From contig CANTFK010000938.1 in the NCBI GenBank assembly GCA_947646735.1, positions 62,001-126,000 of the forward strand: DNA of 64,000 nucleotides. Reading direction: 5' to 3'. The translations under genes were made by a program, and so were the position numbers. The notes beneath the pieces were generated by a model, which ran no database searches, was not told the DNA's origin, and saw only the letters and a list, made by a program, of their open reading frames with translations. Positions 22,848 through 32,699 of the stretch are shown here, piece after piece (position 1 is the stretch's first letter; each line of letters starts with the position of its first letter). Source of the stretch: Peronospora farinosa. Its lineage: Eukaryota; Oomycota; Peronosporomycetes; Peronosporales; Peronosporaceae.

Positions 22848-22860
22848 GAAGTGCTACCAG
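22844..22860 (-). other. Family A primer-binding site
   Basis: On the minus strand, two bases after the 5' LTR, the sequence reads TGGTAGCACTTCGTGG. It starts like a complement of a tRNA 3' end ...GCTACCA (initiator-methionine type in many Ty3 elements). The family B element has the same first eight bases. Confidence 0.75.
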
Positions 22861-22861
22861 G

Positions 22862-23320
22862 TGTAATGTGGCACCCTCCGACTATACTGATTACAGTATA
22901 GTCTACTTTCACTGATTACAGTGAAAGCAGGTGCCTCAAAACCTCACGTACACGTGAGCAGAGGAAGCTTATCAACTAAACAAACGCTTAGTTGAGAGGG
23001 AAAAGAGAACTGTATTTAATATAGTTAGCTATCTTAATACAACTAATCTGTTATAACCTATGTCAACTATATTAAACTACAACTATGTATGTTGACAACT
23101 TTCCCTCCACTCATTGCGCGCGTCCATCGGTCATTGGTCAGCGCGTTGGTTGATATGATGGCCCATATCAACCAATGAGAGGGCATCTCCAACTTCAAGG
23201 AGATCTAGGAACAATATAATAAGAAAAGGTAATATTGTCAAAATATTATTAGTTATAATAGTATTTTTATTGACACTTCATATAAGTGTCAATATTATGT
23301 AACAGGCTCGCCCCGTTACA
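22862..23320 (-). repeat. Family A 5' LTR
   Basis: On the plus strand it runs from TGTAATGTGGCACCC to CCCCGTTACA. It is nearly identical to the left LTR. The differences seen lie in the first ten bases, at CTCCGAC against CTCTGAC, and in the AACAGGCTCG block near the right end. Confidence 0.95.
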
Positions 23321-23720
23321 CTCCGGCTAAATTACATTCGTCGTTAATAGTCGTAGTATCACTAGCTTGCTCTTGTTCTCGCAGATCGCGATCCAGATCG
23401 GCAAGATCGCGGTCATCAACTACCGGATCGGCCAGATCGCGGTCATTAATTACCAGATCGGCCAGATCGCGGTCATCAACTACCTGATCGGCCTGATCGC
23501 GGTCATTGATTGCCAGATCAGCCAGATCGCGGCTATTAATTGTCGGATCGCGCTCCATACATTTCTGTGTGTAGTTATTGTGAGTGTAATTTTCTTCACC
23601 CCACGGCCCTTGCGCGTGATCGACATTTGACATCCCTTTAATCGCATTGATCACCCATGGAGATTGCGCTAGTTGTTCACTTTCATCTTCGATCACCCAG
23701 TCGTCTACATTTTTTGTCAC
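23321..23720 (-). pseudogene. Family C pol, 5' part of the split frame
   Basis: A minus frame (23316-23720 as it stands) encodes an acidic linker between protease and RT, dominated by Asp-Arg-Asp-Leu-Ala repeats. The frame is cut by the family A insertion. Removing that element joins the codons for CNLAG directly to GSVKMKPEDLM at 15265. No enzymatic motif lies here. It is a pol linker. Confidence 0.8.
23405..23554. repeat. 30-bp tandem repeat, five units
   Basis: Units start with GATCGCGG at 23405, 23435, 23465, 23495 and 23525, exactly 30 bp apart. On the minus strand they encode a ten-residue acidic repeat in the family C pol linker. The period is a multiple of three, so repeat-number change keeps the frame. 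Confidence 0.92.
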
Positions 23721-23991
23721 CCACTTCTCTTATCGCACTGCGTTCATCATTGGATCGTGTCGTGAGTTTCACCGGTCCCTTGGCCCCTTTTTTCTGCTAC
23801 CTCCTTTGAACGTGTTAAGATTCTCTTTGACGTAGGGTATGAAGGATGATCCACTAGCGGTCCGGTAAATTTTTCCGGTGGGTCTTCTTTCCGATTGTTG
23901 TCGCTTCGAACGCTAATGTCTTCCATACATTATACCGACGCGATTACACCGAGACATATCCTGGGGACCGAGGTATCAAATCAGCGACCAT

Positions 23992-24767
23992 TCACCAGCC
24001 TAATGGCGGTTTATGACTTAAAATTACTTCTTGATCGCCGACATTAGTTAGCTGTAGATACTTGATCTGACCCGGTCCCATTGTCACTGTAGGCACCCAC
24101 TTCGGATCGCGTCTCACCCGAATCTTAGCCTTAGAAGGATCAAACCCGATTTTCACTTTTGTCGATCCACCAATTGGAATCACCGCATGCTGATCTGCAA
24201 CTGTGATCGCTTGTATTGTCGCCCGATAAGGGGGTTTTCGTCCATTCAGAAGTATTCTGACCTTATCGGGAAAACAAAGTGTTCCATCGGCTAAATCCAG
24301 GCGTATTCCAGCCGGTAACATGAATTCCATTCCAAGGATCGCGTCTTGACCTACTTGATCTCCAACCCAAGCATCGAAGTAATAGACTAGTGACCCATTC
24401 AGCGTAATCTTGATTCTTGTACGACCATCCGTCATGTATGTGTTTCACCAATCCCAACACATTCTTGCCTCTGACTCTCGTCAATGACACATCCTACCTT
24501 ACGAGCAAAGGTGGTGTCGACGATTGAGACTTCGGCTCCAGAATCAAACAACATAATCGCCTTTTCATTGTTGATCTTGCCCGTTGCCTTGGCTTGCTTG
24601 AACCATTTTCCTGGGGTGTGGTATTTCCAATATCCCCGTGATTCACCTGGTGCTAAGTCGAGCTCCATTTTCGCAGGCGATCTGGCATATTCATCAACTC
24701 TTACGACACTTGATATTGAACGCAGACATTTTGAATCTTCACATGTGTATAATTCGGGTCGATCCAA
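23992..24767 (-). pseudogene. Family C aspartic protease
   Basis: Two overlapping minus frames (24432-24767 and 23992-24435) together make the retropepsin. The first holds the active-site motif AIMLFDSGAEVSIVDTTFA. The second holds the flap and C-terminal half (GDQVGQDAILGMEFMLPAG, where the ILGxxF/W motif is typical). The four-base overlap in a new phase is probably a frameshift mutation. The protease matures the particle in cis with gag and pol. Confidence 0.85.
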
Positions 24768-24935
24768 GCGCTAACACCTTGATCAGTCGATCTTCTTTCC
24801 ACAAATGCATAAATGCAGAGCCTAGAACGCTCGGCTCGTACCAAATTTCAACCTGGCGAGCGTCCTAGTTTAACATTTCTTCAGCCTTCGGCGGAAGCAT
24901 TCCAGCATGCTTGATTGGGACATACCACTTGCGTA

Positions 24936-26450
24936 TCATGTTGAGAATTCTTCCATTCGACATTTTCCATGCTCATGGATATCTCCGCAGGCAGCACAGG
25001 TGTAAAAACACTTGTCCGACGGATGTCCCTTACGACCACACTTCTGACACGTTAGTCTCTTCCAGCATCCACGATCATCGTGTTTCTTCGACCCACAATG
25101 GGTACAAGCCTTCTGATTCACCACGCGATCTGGACCGCGATCTTGATCCAAATGGTCTGATCCCGCGCGTTGATCACTATATTTCTTCACGCGATCTGGT
25201 ACTGTGGCCACACATAAGTTGCGTCGATCTGTTTCGGCGTCTGATCCACTAATATCCGAGTCGGACTCACTGCTACTGCCTTCCAGACGAATCACAGCAC
25301 GAGTTGGTTTCGAGGGTGCCGGAGTGGATGCCGACGCAGATCGCTGACAAAATTTGCTCGACCCCATTGCACTCGGATACTGTCTTTCCTCCATGCGTTG
25401 ATATGTTCGCAGAGTTTCTTCCATATCATCGGCGTCTCCAAGGCGTAGCAACGTCAACTGCTTAGCCAGATCGCGATCGTCAAGTGTACCAATAAAATGT
25501 TCCACATGCTCTCGGCGAATTGAGGACGATCCCTCCCGAATGGGAATTTTTGCTCGGATCGCGGCCACATTCATTCGATACAAATATTCCAATGGAGTTT
25601 CATCAGATCGCTTCTTCGCATGATAGTATTGTCTCCCGACCGACATACCATATCCACAATACTGGATCATGAAGGTTTCCAGCAACGACTTCCATGAATT
25701 CCGGGTGGATCGACTTAACTGGATATACCAATTTCGCGCCGACCCCGTAAGTAAATCACCAAAAACTAGACATTTTTCATCATCCGGGGCTTGGTCGCGT
25801 AAGAACGCCGACTTGGCCTTGTCAACTCAGCTTCTCGCTCGATCTTCATCCTTGTCTCGTCCTGTAAATTCTTTTAGATCTGCGATCGCAGACATTCGAA
25901 TCCGCTGCGTGACAAGTCCACCATTAGGTACAGCGCATGCACTTGCGACTTGTGGCCGTCTTAGATCCTCCAGACCCAAATCGTCTGGATCGTAATTATT
26001 GGATCGCGACTGACGCGATCCGGCCTATTCCATATCCACATCCGAAATGCAAACTTTTGGGGTGTTTGTAGGGATCGCGGATCGACTGGCGATCATGCGA
26101 GCTTGATCCTGCTCGTACTTTCTCATGGCAGCTTCAAAGTAGGATTGCAGTTGACCTGATCCAGCCTCATTCATGTCTTTATCTGTGAGAGCCGTCGTCG
26201 ATTGTGCTCCGGTCTTAATCGGTGCCAGTCGTTCGCGGATATGCGCTGCGCCAGCCGGTCCAGGTGACATTCGCTGCATATTAATCGAGTCATCCGCCTC
26301 CCCTTCGGATTCCTCTGACATATACTGCGAAGATCCAGTATGGTATCCTTTTGGACTATCTACGATCGGCTGGATCCCCTGATCCACCGGATCGCACTCT
26401 TCAGTAAGCGGAACTAGCTTCGAAAAAAGAGATCTCCCTGCTTGGATCAC
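24936..26450 (-). pseudogene. Family C gag with multiple zinc knuckles
   Basis: The N-terminal part is the frame 26025-26450 (Ser/Glu-rich, then QSYFEAAMRKYEQDQARM). The core and nucleocapsid are in 24936-25685: SDETPLEYLYRMNVAAIRA and EHVEHFIGTLDDRDLAKQL of the gag core, then CTHCGSKKHDDRGC and CQKCGRKGHPSDKC (two perfect CX2CX4HX4C knuckles), and an irregular third (CAACGDIHEHGKC). The stretch 25686-26024 between them is frame-broken. Gag would package element RNA. Confidence 0.85.
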
Positions 26451-27095
26451 CGATCATGATCGCATTCCAACAGCACCTGCGCTTCAAAAGCTCCAGCGGT
26501 GAATCCAGCATTTTGGAGCAACTCCATAAGCCGACGGATCGCTACCAACTGGTTCGGTGTCGGAATAGGAGCTGAAATTGGTCCTCGCAGCGATCTAATC
26601 AACTTCGGTTTAATTTTTTCTTAGAAAGGGATCGCTTGATAACAAACTTTTAAGCGCCTTCCAATGAAAACACCATTCCAGCTGATCCAGTTGCCACCCT
26701 TCCGTCTTGTCTTCCGCATGCGCCGGCTTCATATCGGTATCATCATGATCCGATTCAGGCGCCTTCATCTTCACTAGAGATGGCTTCGAATTCTTCTTCT
26801 TCTTCGAATTCGGAGTGGCTTTGTATAAATTTCCCTCGGTTTTAACCATAGGTTTTTTATCCAGCGGATCGCGTTTTGCAACGCGATCGGCAAGTGTCGT
26901 CGAAAGGACCTGGGGAGGGGGTAGAGGTTTTTCTTACAGACCAATCTCTTGATCTTCCTCCTTAGTTTTCTTTTCATCTGCCCCCTCCCAAAATGCTGAT
27001 GATCCGGGATCCTATTTCTTCATACGTCTGCGGTGATCCCTTTGCCGCTGACGCTTCAATCCCAGGTTCAATTTTGACCTTTACATCTTCTCTTA
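26451..27095 (-). other. Family C leader and basic N-terminal gag remnant
   Basis: There are short minus frames with Lys/Arg-rich stretches (SKKKKNSKPSLVKMKAPE near 26790) and a second overlapping basic frame (26774-26977). They are probably remains of the gag start or leader. No intact gene. Confidence 0.4.
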
Positions 27096-27141
27096 GGGAC
27101 TATCGGTGAAATCCCTGGTTCGAATCCGGGCACGCGCACCA
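27096..27141 (-). other. Family C primer-binding site with extended tRNA copy
   Basis: On the plus strand this stretch ends in CCTGG TTCGAAT CCGGG CACGCGC ACCA. That is a complete T-arm with the RNA polymerase III B-box core GGTTCGAATCC, a 7-nt acceptor strand, discriminator A and CCA. On the minus (element) strand it is the primer site, beginning TGGTGCGCGTGCCCGG one base after the LTR. Upstream bases (GACTATCGGTGAAATC) may extend the tRNA match into the variable region. The 5' half of a tRNA is absent, so it is not a tRNA gene. I could not assign the amino acid. Confidence 0.75.
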
Positions 27142-27142
27142 T

Positions 27143-28240
27143 TGTGGTGGAGTGGGATTCGCAAAATTGCTGATGCGATCCCAACTCTCAACTGGCGCCG
27201 GACGACCGACTAACGGAGGGGGTACCCCGATTCCGTGTGTATAGCCTTCCTCACCTTGTGTACCCGTCGGTTGGGCGGTTTGCTCTCTTCTCAGTGGACT
27301 TGAGTCGATGTTGATCCTAATCGGGTTAGGGATAGGGGTTTGGTGATCTTGTGGAAATCTTCACAAGATCGACCGAGTACTTGTTTGTTGATCGTACCAA
27401 TAGATCTTAATAGTCCAATAAAGCGAAGCTTGAATCTTCTGACCACTTTTGAAGAACCTTCTAACCACTTGATCCGTCCTGAACTTGCTTGCCTTGCCCT
27501 TACTTGTTATTTCTGCGTCCGATAGCAGTTGAGTTGTTGTGTTGAGAATCCCTTCACCTGGCCAAAACAATCCAGGGTGCACTTGTAGTCGATATTCTTG
27601 GCGTCGGGAGGCCAAAAATCCTGCCCGAAATAGAGAAGTCGACACATGTATTTAAAAGCAAATTAAACTTTGTTTAATGTTAACCAATCAAATACCAAAA
27701 CCTATGATCTTGACTATCTGTAGTCCAGGATCTATTGCCACGTATCGCCCAATCGAAAAAATCAGATCTTGTCATGTGGTCCACTCCAATATCGCCGCGA
27801 TCTGGATCGCTACCTCGATCGGATCGCGGTACTTATTTTAGCATCGGATCGCGGTACTAACAATTAGTATCGGATCGCGGTCCGCCGGATCACGACTTAC
27901 CACCTTCACCGTTCCTCGAAACATGTGAAATGGTCCATTTATATGATATGTCATGTCCACCTCATTTTAGTCTTCCATAGTGACGTGATCTACACCAGAC
28001 CGTCTTCCACATACTTGGACCTCAATTCTCCTTCTTGGCGTTCGTGTTCACGCGGATCGCCATTGAAAATACCGTAGATCGCAGCTGCGTAGTACTAGAC
28101 CGTAATTAATTCAACATAGAACTGCGAGCACCACCATTCACTGTTTTCCATTCCATTTGCAACGTATCACAACTTCTTCTGCTGGATTGCGATTCATCAA
28201 TTATGACCATTTCGAACTTAAACGAAAATATGCGATCACA
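27143..28240 (-). repeat. Family C 5' LTR
   Basis: The boundaries are inferred: TGTGGTGGAG next to the primer site at the left, and GCGATCACA at 28240, giving TGTG...CACA inverted ends and about 1.1 kb. It contains three GGATCGCGGT repeats (about 27820-27880). Immediately to the right, at 28241, family B sequence starts abruptly inside a coding frame, so 28240/28241 is the insertion junction. No matching left LTR was found. Confidence 0.65.
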
Positions 28241-29329
28241 CTATGCCAAGTTCAGTCTTTCGCTTCGCCACAGATCCTTGTCCGGTGGAAGAGAAACCCA
28301 AAAAGTTTGAGTCTTGGGAATTGATCGACGCGATGCGCGTCGACGTGCCTGGGTTGGTGGCTTCTTACGAGCAGAAGCACCAGCTGCACTCGCTCTGCTA
28401 GGTCCTGATGGACTAGCAGGGGCGGTGTGACGAGAAGGAGCTGGGGGTAGGTTACCACCCAATATTTCCCTCGCACGCGTCATAGCGAAGCTGATTCGCT
28501 ATGACCGCTGTTTCACTGCATCTGCATGCGGTTTAACATGGCGCAGAAACTCTGCTTTGTATTCGTCTATTGTTTCGTTAGAACGCAACACGACGGAGAT
28601 AGAAAAAGCACGACCTAGTGCTTTGCCCTGTCTTTTCCATGATGGAAAGACGCTTTAGATCTTATTAGCGTCAATAGTGGCACGCTTTAGAAGCGTCGCA
28701 CTATTTACACGCCAGCGTGGCAACTGTGGTGGCGGTGGCATTGGTGGCAAGCCACCAGTCACTTAGCCGCCCTCGCGACGGCGCGCTTGTGAGGCCGACT
28801 GTGAAGTCGAAGGGGCTTTTTGCTCACCCTCGTCAGAGTCTGACTCACCATTTTGGATTATCAAGACGTCAGATGTAGGTTTAACAGAGGGGGACGATTT
28901 AGAATCGCCGACCTGCTGTTGAGACGCGGCGCTCGTTGGCGCAGACGACGAGGGATGACTCTCGCTGTCATAAAGCATGGAAGCTTCCTGAAGGTTGGGT
29001 GTCTCAAATGATGGGGAAAAATGTCTTAGCAGAACACTGTGCTCATGAATACTTTGGTGTGATGGAGATGGTGAACTGTCATTGTAGACAACAATGAGAG
29101 ACAAGTCTTCATCCGCACCATAGTAAGATGGATCAGTGCTCTCTGCTGACAAGCTGACATTAGATGCCGGCGTTGTCACATAGACACTAAGCGACGGCTG
29201 CGGATTATTGCGGCGCGTGCGCTTGGTGTTGGTCTGAATTGGCTTCTTTGCAGGCTCCCCATCAGCCTTTCCACGTTTCGGTGGCATCGTCTCTTTATTC
29301 GATGTTTTACATGATGTGAAAATCGTCAT
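28241..29329 (-). pseudogene. Antisense ORF of family B, copy 1
   Basis: This minus frame lies next to the family B 3' LTR, which is in plus orientation. It is antisense to that element. The first ATG is at 29329, 15 bp from the LTR. A second (MPPKRGKADGEPAKKP) is at 29284. Part one (28763-29329) has a basic N-terminus followed by a Ser/Asp-rich region. After a stop the frame continues as a middle domain (TLLKRATIDANKI, VFPSWKRQGKALGRAFSI, DEYKAEFLRHVKPHADAV, RISFAMTRAREILGGN) and a Pro/Ala/Ser-Arg linker. It ends abruptly at 28241 where family C is inserted. Stops near 28500, 28655 and 28760. A second copy at 39700-40641 has closely similar protein sequence. Function unknown; a basic nuclear protein is my guess. 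Confidence 0.65.
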
Positions 29330-29343
29330 TAAGAGGAAAATAG

Positions 29344-29951
29344 TGTAATGAGCTATAATTTACACGGTTCGTTATGTATCAAATACTTAGCGGGCAGGCC
29401 TTAATGGGTAAGAGGTACCTTAGGCCTGCCACTTGGGTGTGGCACATCAATGTGACCCACCCTCGTGAATGTGATATCCATGGATGGATTCACATTTAAC
29501 AAGGATGACGCCAATTGGAACAATGTTTCATGATGGCGTCACAGACGGACGTCACCTGCACGCTTAATCTTAATAATTTTGAGATTAATCTTAGTAATTT
29601 TAGAATTAACTATTGATTGATTAATAATGCATGGATTGGATACGCGGCTTTTATAAACGTATCATTTCGTTTTTTTTATTCAATATAGATCATTCTTGAA
29701 TCTACTAAACATAGCACACTGCGCACGAGAAGCTGTATAGCTTTTGCGTGTCGTAAGCGTAGCTCTTGTCTTAGCAGCTCGTTGCCCGGTGGCCTTTAAA
29801 GCGACTGGCAACGGTTGGTATAGCGCCTTTTAGCGCCAACCAACGCCACCACCACCGCACGCGGAGGTAAGACGGTATCACCGCTTCCTCGCGCTGCTTC
29901 AAGGTGTGTTCGCGTAGTACGTGGCAGCTTCTTTCGAATTGCCCGTCTGCA
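29344..29951 (+). repeat. Family B 3' LTR with polypurine tract
   Basis: The stretch runs from TGTAATGAGC to GCCCGTCTGCA and shares ordered blocks with the LTRs at 8495-9060 and 37620-38216. Just upstream AAGAGGAAAATAG (29331-29343) is a fair polypurine tract, which marks this as the 3' LTR of a plus-strand element whose body has been lost except for the antisense frame. Confidence 0.75.
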
Positions 29952-30253
29952 GTGTCGGCCTGCTACATCGTTGCTAAATGGCATCGACCACGGGTGACAC
30001 GAAGAAAGGATCATAATAGCAGCGTCACGAGCGACCAGCATACCAGGCTGCTATCGGCAAGGACATTCAAAGACCAATGAGCTTAAGCTCAAGCTGCACA
30101 AGACGCCACACCAAGTATCATGCTTTCCTTGACAACCAGTAAAATGGCTTTTCACGCTTACGCAACCGACGAGAAGAATAACACAAATGACCTTTCAAAT
30201 AAACAAGCCAAGGAACTAGCATTCATAATAACACACGTCATGATCGCGGTGTA
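29952..30253. other. No gene seen
   Basis: This is a spacer between the family B LTR and the truncated family D LTR. A 61-residue plus frame starts at 30120 and reads into the LTR. I see nothing supportable. Confidence 0.4.
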
Positions 30254-30410
30254 TGTAACGGGGTTACACGACGGTTGGATATCCATTCCGAAAGTTTACA
30301 ATTAGAGTTTCCCTATATTGCATTTAATGCATTTTTGAACCCCTCTATGAGGAAAGAGAGTTAAAATCACCTGATTAAACGCATTAAGTTGCGCTAGATA
30401 AAAAATCTGC
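30254..30410 (+). repeat. Family D 5' LTR, truncated
   Basis: It starts TGTAACGGGGTTACACGACGG. The block CCATTCCGAAAGT and the block TTGCATTTAATGCATTTTT also occur in the 3' LTR from 36745. Similarity ends near 30410. Confidence 0.75.
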
Positions 30411-30415
30411 GCTCG

Positions 30416-31292
30416 TTGGGCCCGACCAAATCGAGGTTCTTTGGCCTAAGGCCCGGAGGTCCTTATGCTCGCCTTGAGGCATTCATGCGTTATGAGGCAA
30501 CGCTACTCGGGCAGGTCCACGACCAGGCAATGTTAGCTGCGCGTACGCAGTATATCCCGGTACCTGTGCCCGATGCAGAACCAAAGGCTCGCCCACTCGT
30601 TTTAAGCGTAGAAAACTTTGAGGGGAAGGAGGAAGAAGATCTTCTCCTCTGGATCCGAGAAGTTGAAATGGCAATGGATTCCACCATACTTGTGTCAGAT
30701 AAGCAACGAGTTGGCTTGGCCATTTCAAAGCTCGGTGGAAGAGCTAGAGAGTGGGCTCTAACGAGCGATGTCTCTGTACGTGCTGCATTCCCCACATAAG
30801 AAGTGCTTAAAACCCATTAACTTGCGTGTTTTTTTTGCACCTCCTAATCAGGCTTATCGTGTGCGCTCACGCTTCTTAGCTACCTGACAGGGTAAGAAAG
30901 AATTGTAGGAGTATGTCCAAGAGTTTAGAACTCTCATTGCTGCTATGCAGAAGGACCCTCTGGCAGAGGAAGTCCGAGTGACCATTTTTATGAAAGGACT
31001 TCGCGCTGGGGTCGCCAGGACGGAAGTTTTCCGTGTCCAGCCTTCGACTTTCGAAGAGGCAGTAAGCATAGCGTTTAACGCTGAATTTAATTTCAAATCT
31101 GCTCGATATGGTATGCCATGGTATAATTCAAATGCCTCTAACAGGGCGGAACCCATGGACCTCAGTCAAGCTGAAGAAGCTGAGCTTCAAGCTGCTGAGC
31201 AGCAAGGTAACATCCGTAGATGTTACATGTGCGGAAGCACTAGGCATCTCCGCCCTAGCTGTCCGTTGAGAAAGCAACGTTTAAATCGGTAG
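30416..31292 (+). pseudogene. Family D gag
   Basis: The frame 30416-30799 has the gag core ([29 protein letters not shown]) and then a stop. The frame 30945-31292 resumes with the second half (VRVTIFMKGLRAGVARTE, FEEAVSIAFNAEFNFK) and one zinc knuckle, CYMCGSTRHLRPSC (CX2CX4HX4C). Stops at about 30797 and 30889. The N-terminus is missing through the 5' deletion. Confidence 0.85.
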
Positions 31293-31357
31293 AGCCGAAA
31301 CCCTGCTCCCTAGCCAAAAGGCGAGCACCGCAGGGGAAACGTCAACTTCCAGTAGGC

Positions 31358-31921
31358 GTGTGGCGTCCTACTGGGAAAGAACTAAGTTCTGTTGAATCTT
31401 TTGGAGGTAAAGGTAAACAGGGCTTAGCCCCAGGTGGTTCTGTGGATGCTCCCATAGAACAAAATTACAAGCCAGGCTTGTTGGTTGTGTCGGAAACCGT
31501 TAAGGGTTTTGAGAAACCATGGTCAATTTTAATTGACTCAGGGGCGTCAGGTAATTATGTCCGACGTAGTTCCCTTGAAGGGGGTCAGCTGTATGCTGAG
31601 GCGCTAGAAGCGCAAGAGGGTGACAGTATAACCGTGCGTCTCGCGACCGGTGTACGTGTCACCGTTCCTGAAGTTCCGTTGAACTTAGGTGTGAAGTTCT
31701 TAGACTTCAATAGCGTTAAACGCTGTCTTGTCCTAGATTTGGACACGAGATATGATCTCATTCTCGGTATGGCCTGGCTGGAACGCCATGAGCCGTGGAT
31801 CGATTGGAGATCCAAAACTTTAGGCGCAACGCGCAATATTCCTAGCGAAGCTTTGGAGAGTCATGAACCCACCTTCGCTAAGAAACAAAAGTGCTATTGG
31901 CGCGAGCCATTAACTGATTAA
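31358..31921 (+). CDS. Family D aspartic protease domain
   Basis: An open frame of 187 residues holds an intact retropepsin: active-site SILIDSGASGNYVRR at about residues 55-70, and LVLDLDTRYDLILGMAWLE near residue 130. The family A copy lacks exactly this active-site stretch, which makes family D a useful comparison. It is followed by a stop at 31919-31921 and a pol linker. Confidence 0.85.
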   Translation: MWRPTGKELSSVESFGGKGKQGLAPGGSVDAPIEQNYKPGLLVVSETVKGFEKPWSILIDSGASGNYVRRSSLEGGQLYAEALEAQEGDSITVRLATGVRVTVPEVPLNLGVKFLDFNSVKRCLVLDLDTRYDLILGMAWLERHEPWIDWRSKTLGATRNIPSEALESHEPTFAKKQKCYWREPLTD

Positions 31922-31927
31922 GTTAGT

Positions 31928-32668
31928 GTGCTGGACGTTGGAGTGTCTGTGTTGATAAACTCCGATGTCAACAATAATATTGTCGAGCAGAGCTCAGCGA
32001 CACTTAGTGGAACGGCACGTACTCCGTTGAGTGATACTCAAAGTAATATTGAGACACTGGATGTCGGTAATGACATCGGCTTTTGTATAGAGCAAGTTAA
32101 GGTCGATGACCTTGTTAGTGATATTGGCTGTAAATGCGATTCACTGGATGTCAATATTGACATCGGCCCTCGCATAGGGCAGGTTATGGTCAAGGGATCT
32201 GTTGACCTTGGGGATGATAGTATTTCAAGTACTTTAAAAGGTACGGTCTCGTCAATGAGACGGCAGCGTCGCCAGATGGCGGCTGCGAGACGCAAAGCGT
32301 CTGTTTTATCGCGTAGTAATGTCAGTGACCAGTTGTACACCCTGGTAAACGGAGTGACAGGTGATGTAGATGGTGAGGTTGACCTTAAGGCCCTCCCATC
32401 TTAAAATGCTCTCTTAGAGCTAGACGAAATTTCTGTGGATGAATTTCATCAAGCCTTGAAGGATGGTGCTTTATGCGATACGGTGGTCATTCGACCTAAC
32501 CTCGAGATGAACTCATCCTCGCTTGTCGATGAGACAGTCCTTGTAGATACAAAGGCGGCACTTAGTGCACGTAGTGGATCATCTATATTGAAGAACCATT
32601 CGGATCCCTACTATCCCTTAGCAAAGAAGTTTCAGGACGTGGTGTGCCACGATCCACTGACCAGATAG
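31928..32668 (+). pseudogene. Family D protease-RT linker
   Basis: Two frames (31928-32404 and 32435-32668) are separated by a stop in an otherwise open region. The first is acidic, with a repeated LDVxxDIG motif around residues 40-85. The second contains [15 protein letters not shown] and [12 protein letters not shown], the usual entry into the RT domain. No catalytic motif. Confidence 0.7.
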
Positions 32669-32699
32669 GGGTGTACGTCATGAAATTGACTTGGTTCCC

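Larger units (their letters stand above)
15266..23320 (-). mobile_element. Family A Ty3/gypsy retrotransposon, near full length (8,055 bp)
   Basis: A minus-strand chromodomain gypsy element (CRM/chromovirus-like domain order) with LTR, primer site, gag, protease remnant, RT, RNase H, integrase, chromodomain, antisense frame, polypurine tract and LTR. The two 459-bp LTRs differ at about five positions by eye, so insertion is recent. CTCCG target duplications flank it. It inserted into the pol frame of family C. The copy is not autonomous as read. Gag has two in-frame TAG codons, pol has one, the protease active-site segment is missing and about 20 residues are deleted just after the RT YFDD box. 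Confidence 0.95.
9300..28240 (-). mobile_element. Family C Ty3/gypsy element, dual RNase H, interrupted
   Basis: This is an old minus-strand gypsy element with the order 5' LTR (27143-28240), tRNA primer site, gag with zinc knuckles, protease, RT, a first RNase H, a second archaeal-type RNase H, integrase, then an antisense frame. It is split by the family A copy at 15266-23320. Removing that copy and one CTCCG restores a continuous frame across the junction. The 3' LTR on the left is missing or unrecognisable. Most domains contain stops or frame changes. The element is strikingly rich in GATC and GCGATC compared with its neighbours. The arrangement resembles the oomycete Chronos-type gypsy elements with an extra RNase H. 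That assignment is from memory and not checked. Confidence 0.8.

Noticed and set aside
23405..23554. A CRISPR-like array from the regular 30-bp repeats
   Set aside because: The units are contiguous with no spacers, lie inside a retrotransposon gene, and the genome is eukaryotic.
27096..27141. A tRNA gene
   Set aside because: Only the 3' half (T-arm, acceptor, CCA) is present, the CCA is encoded, and it lies directly beside an LTR in the orientation of a primer site. No D-arm or 5' acceptor strand was found.
8495..29951. 8495-9060 and 29344-29951 as the LTR pair of one large element
   Set aside because: They are far more diverged than LTRs of one insertion, and the DNA between belongs to families C and A in the opposite orientation. 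No shared target duplication.
29344..29951. Reading the LTR in minus orientation as a 5' LTR for the adjacent minus-strand frame
   Set aside because: There is no primer site inside 29343, whereas a purine tract is there, and block order matches a plus-strand 3' LTR.
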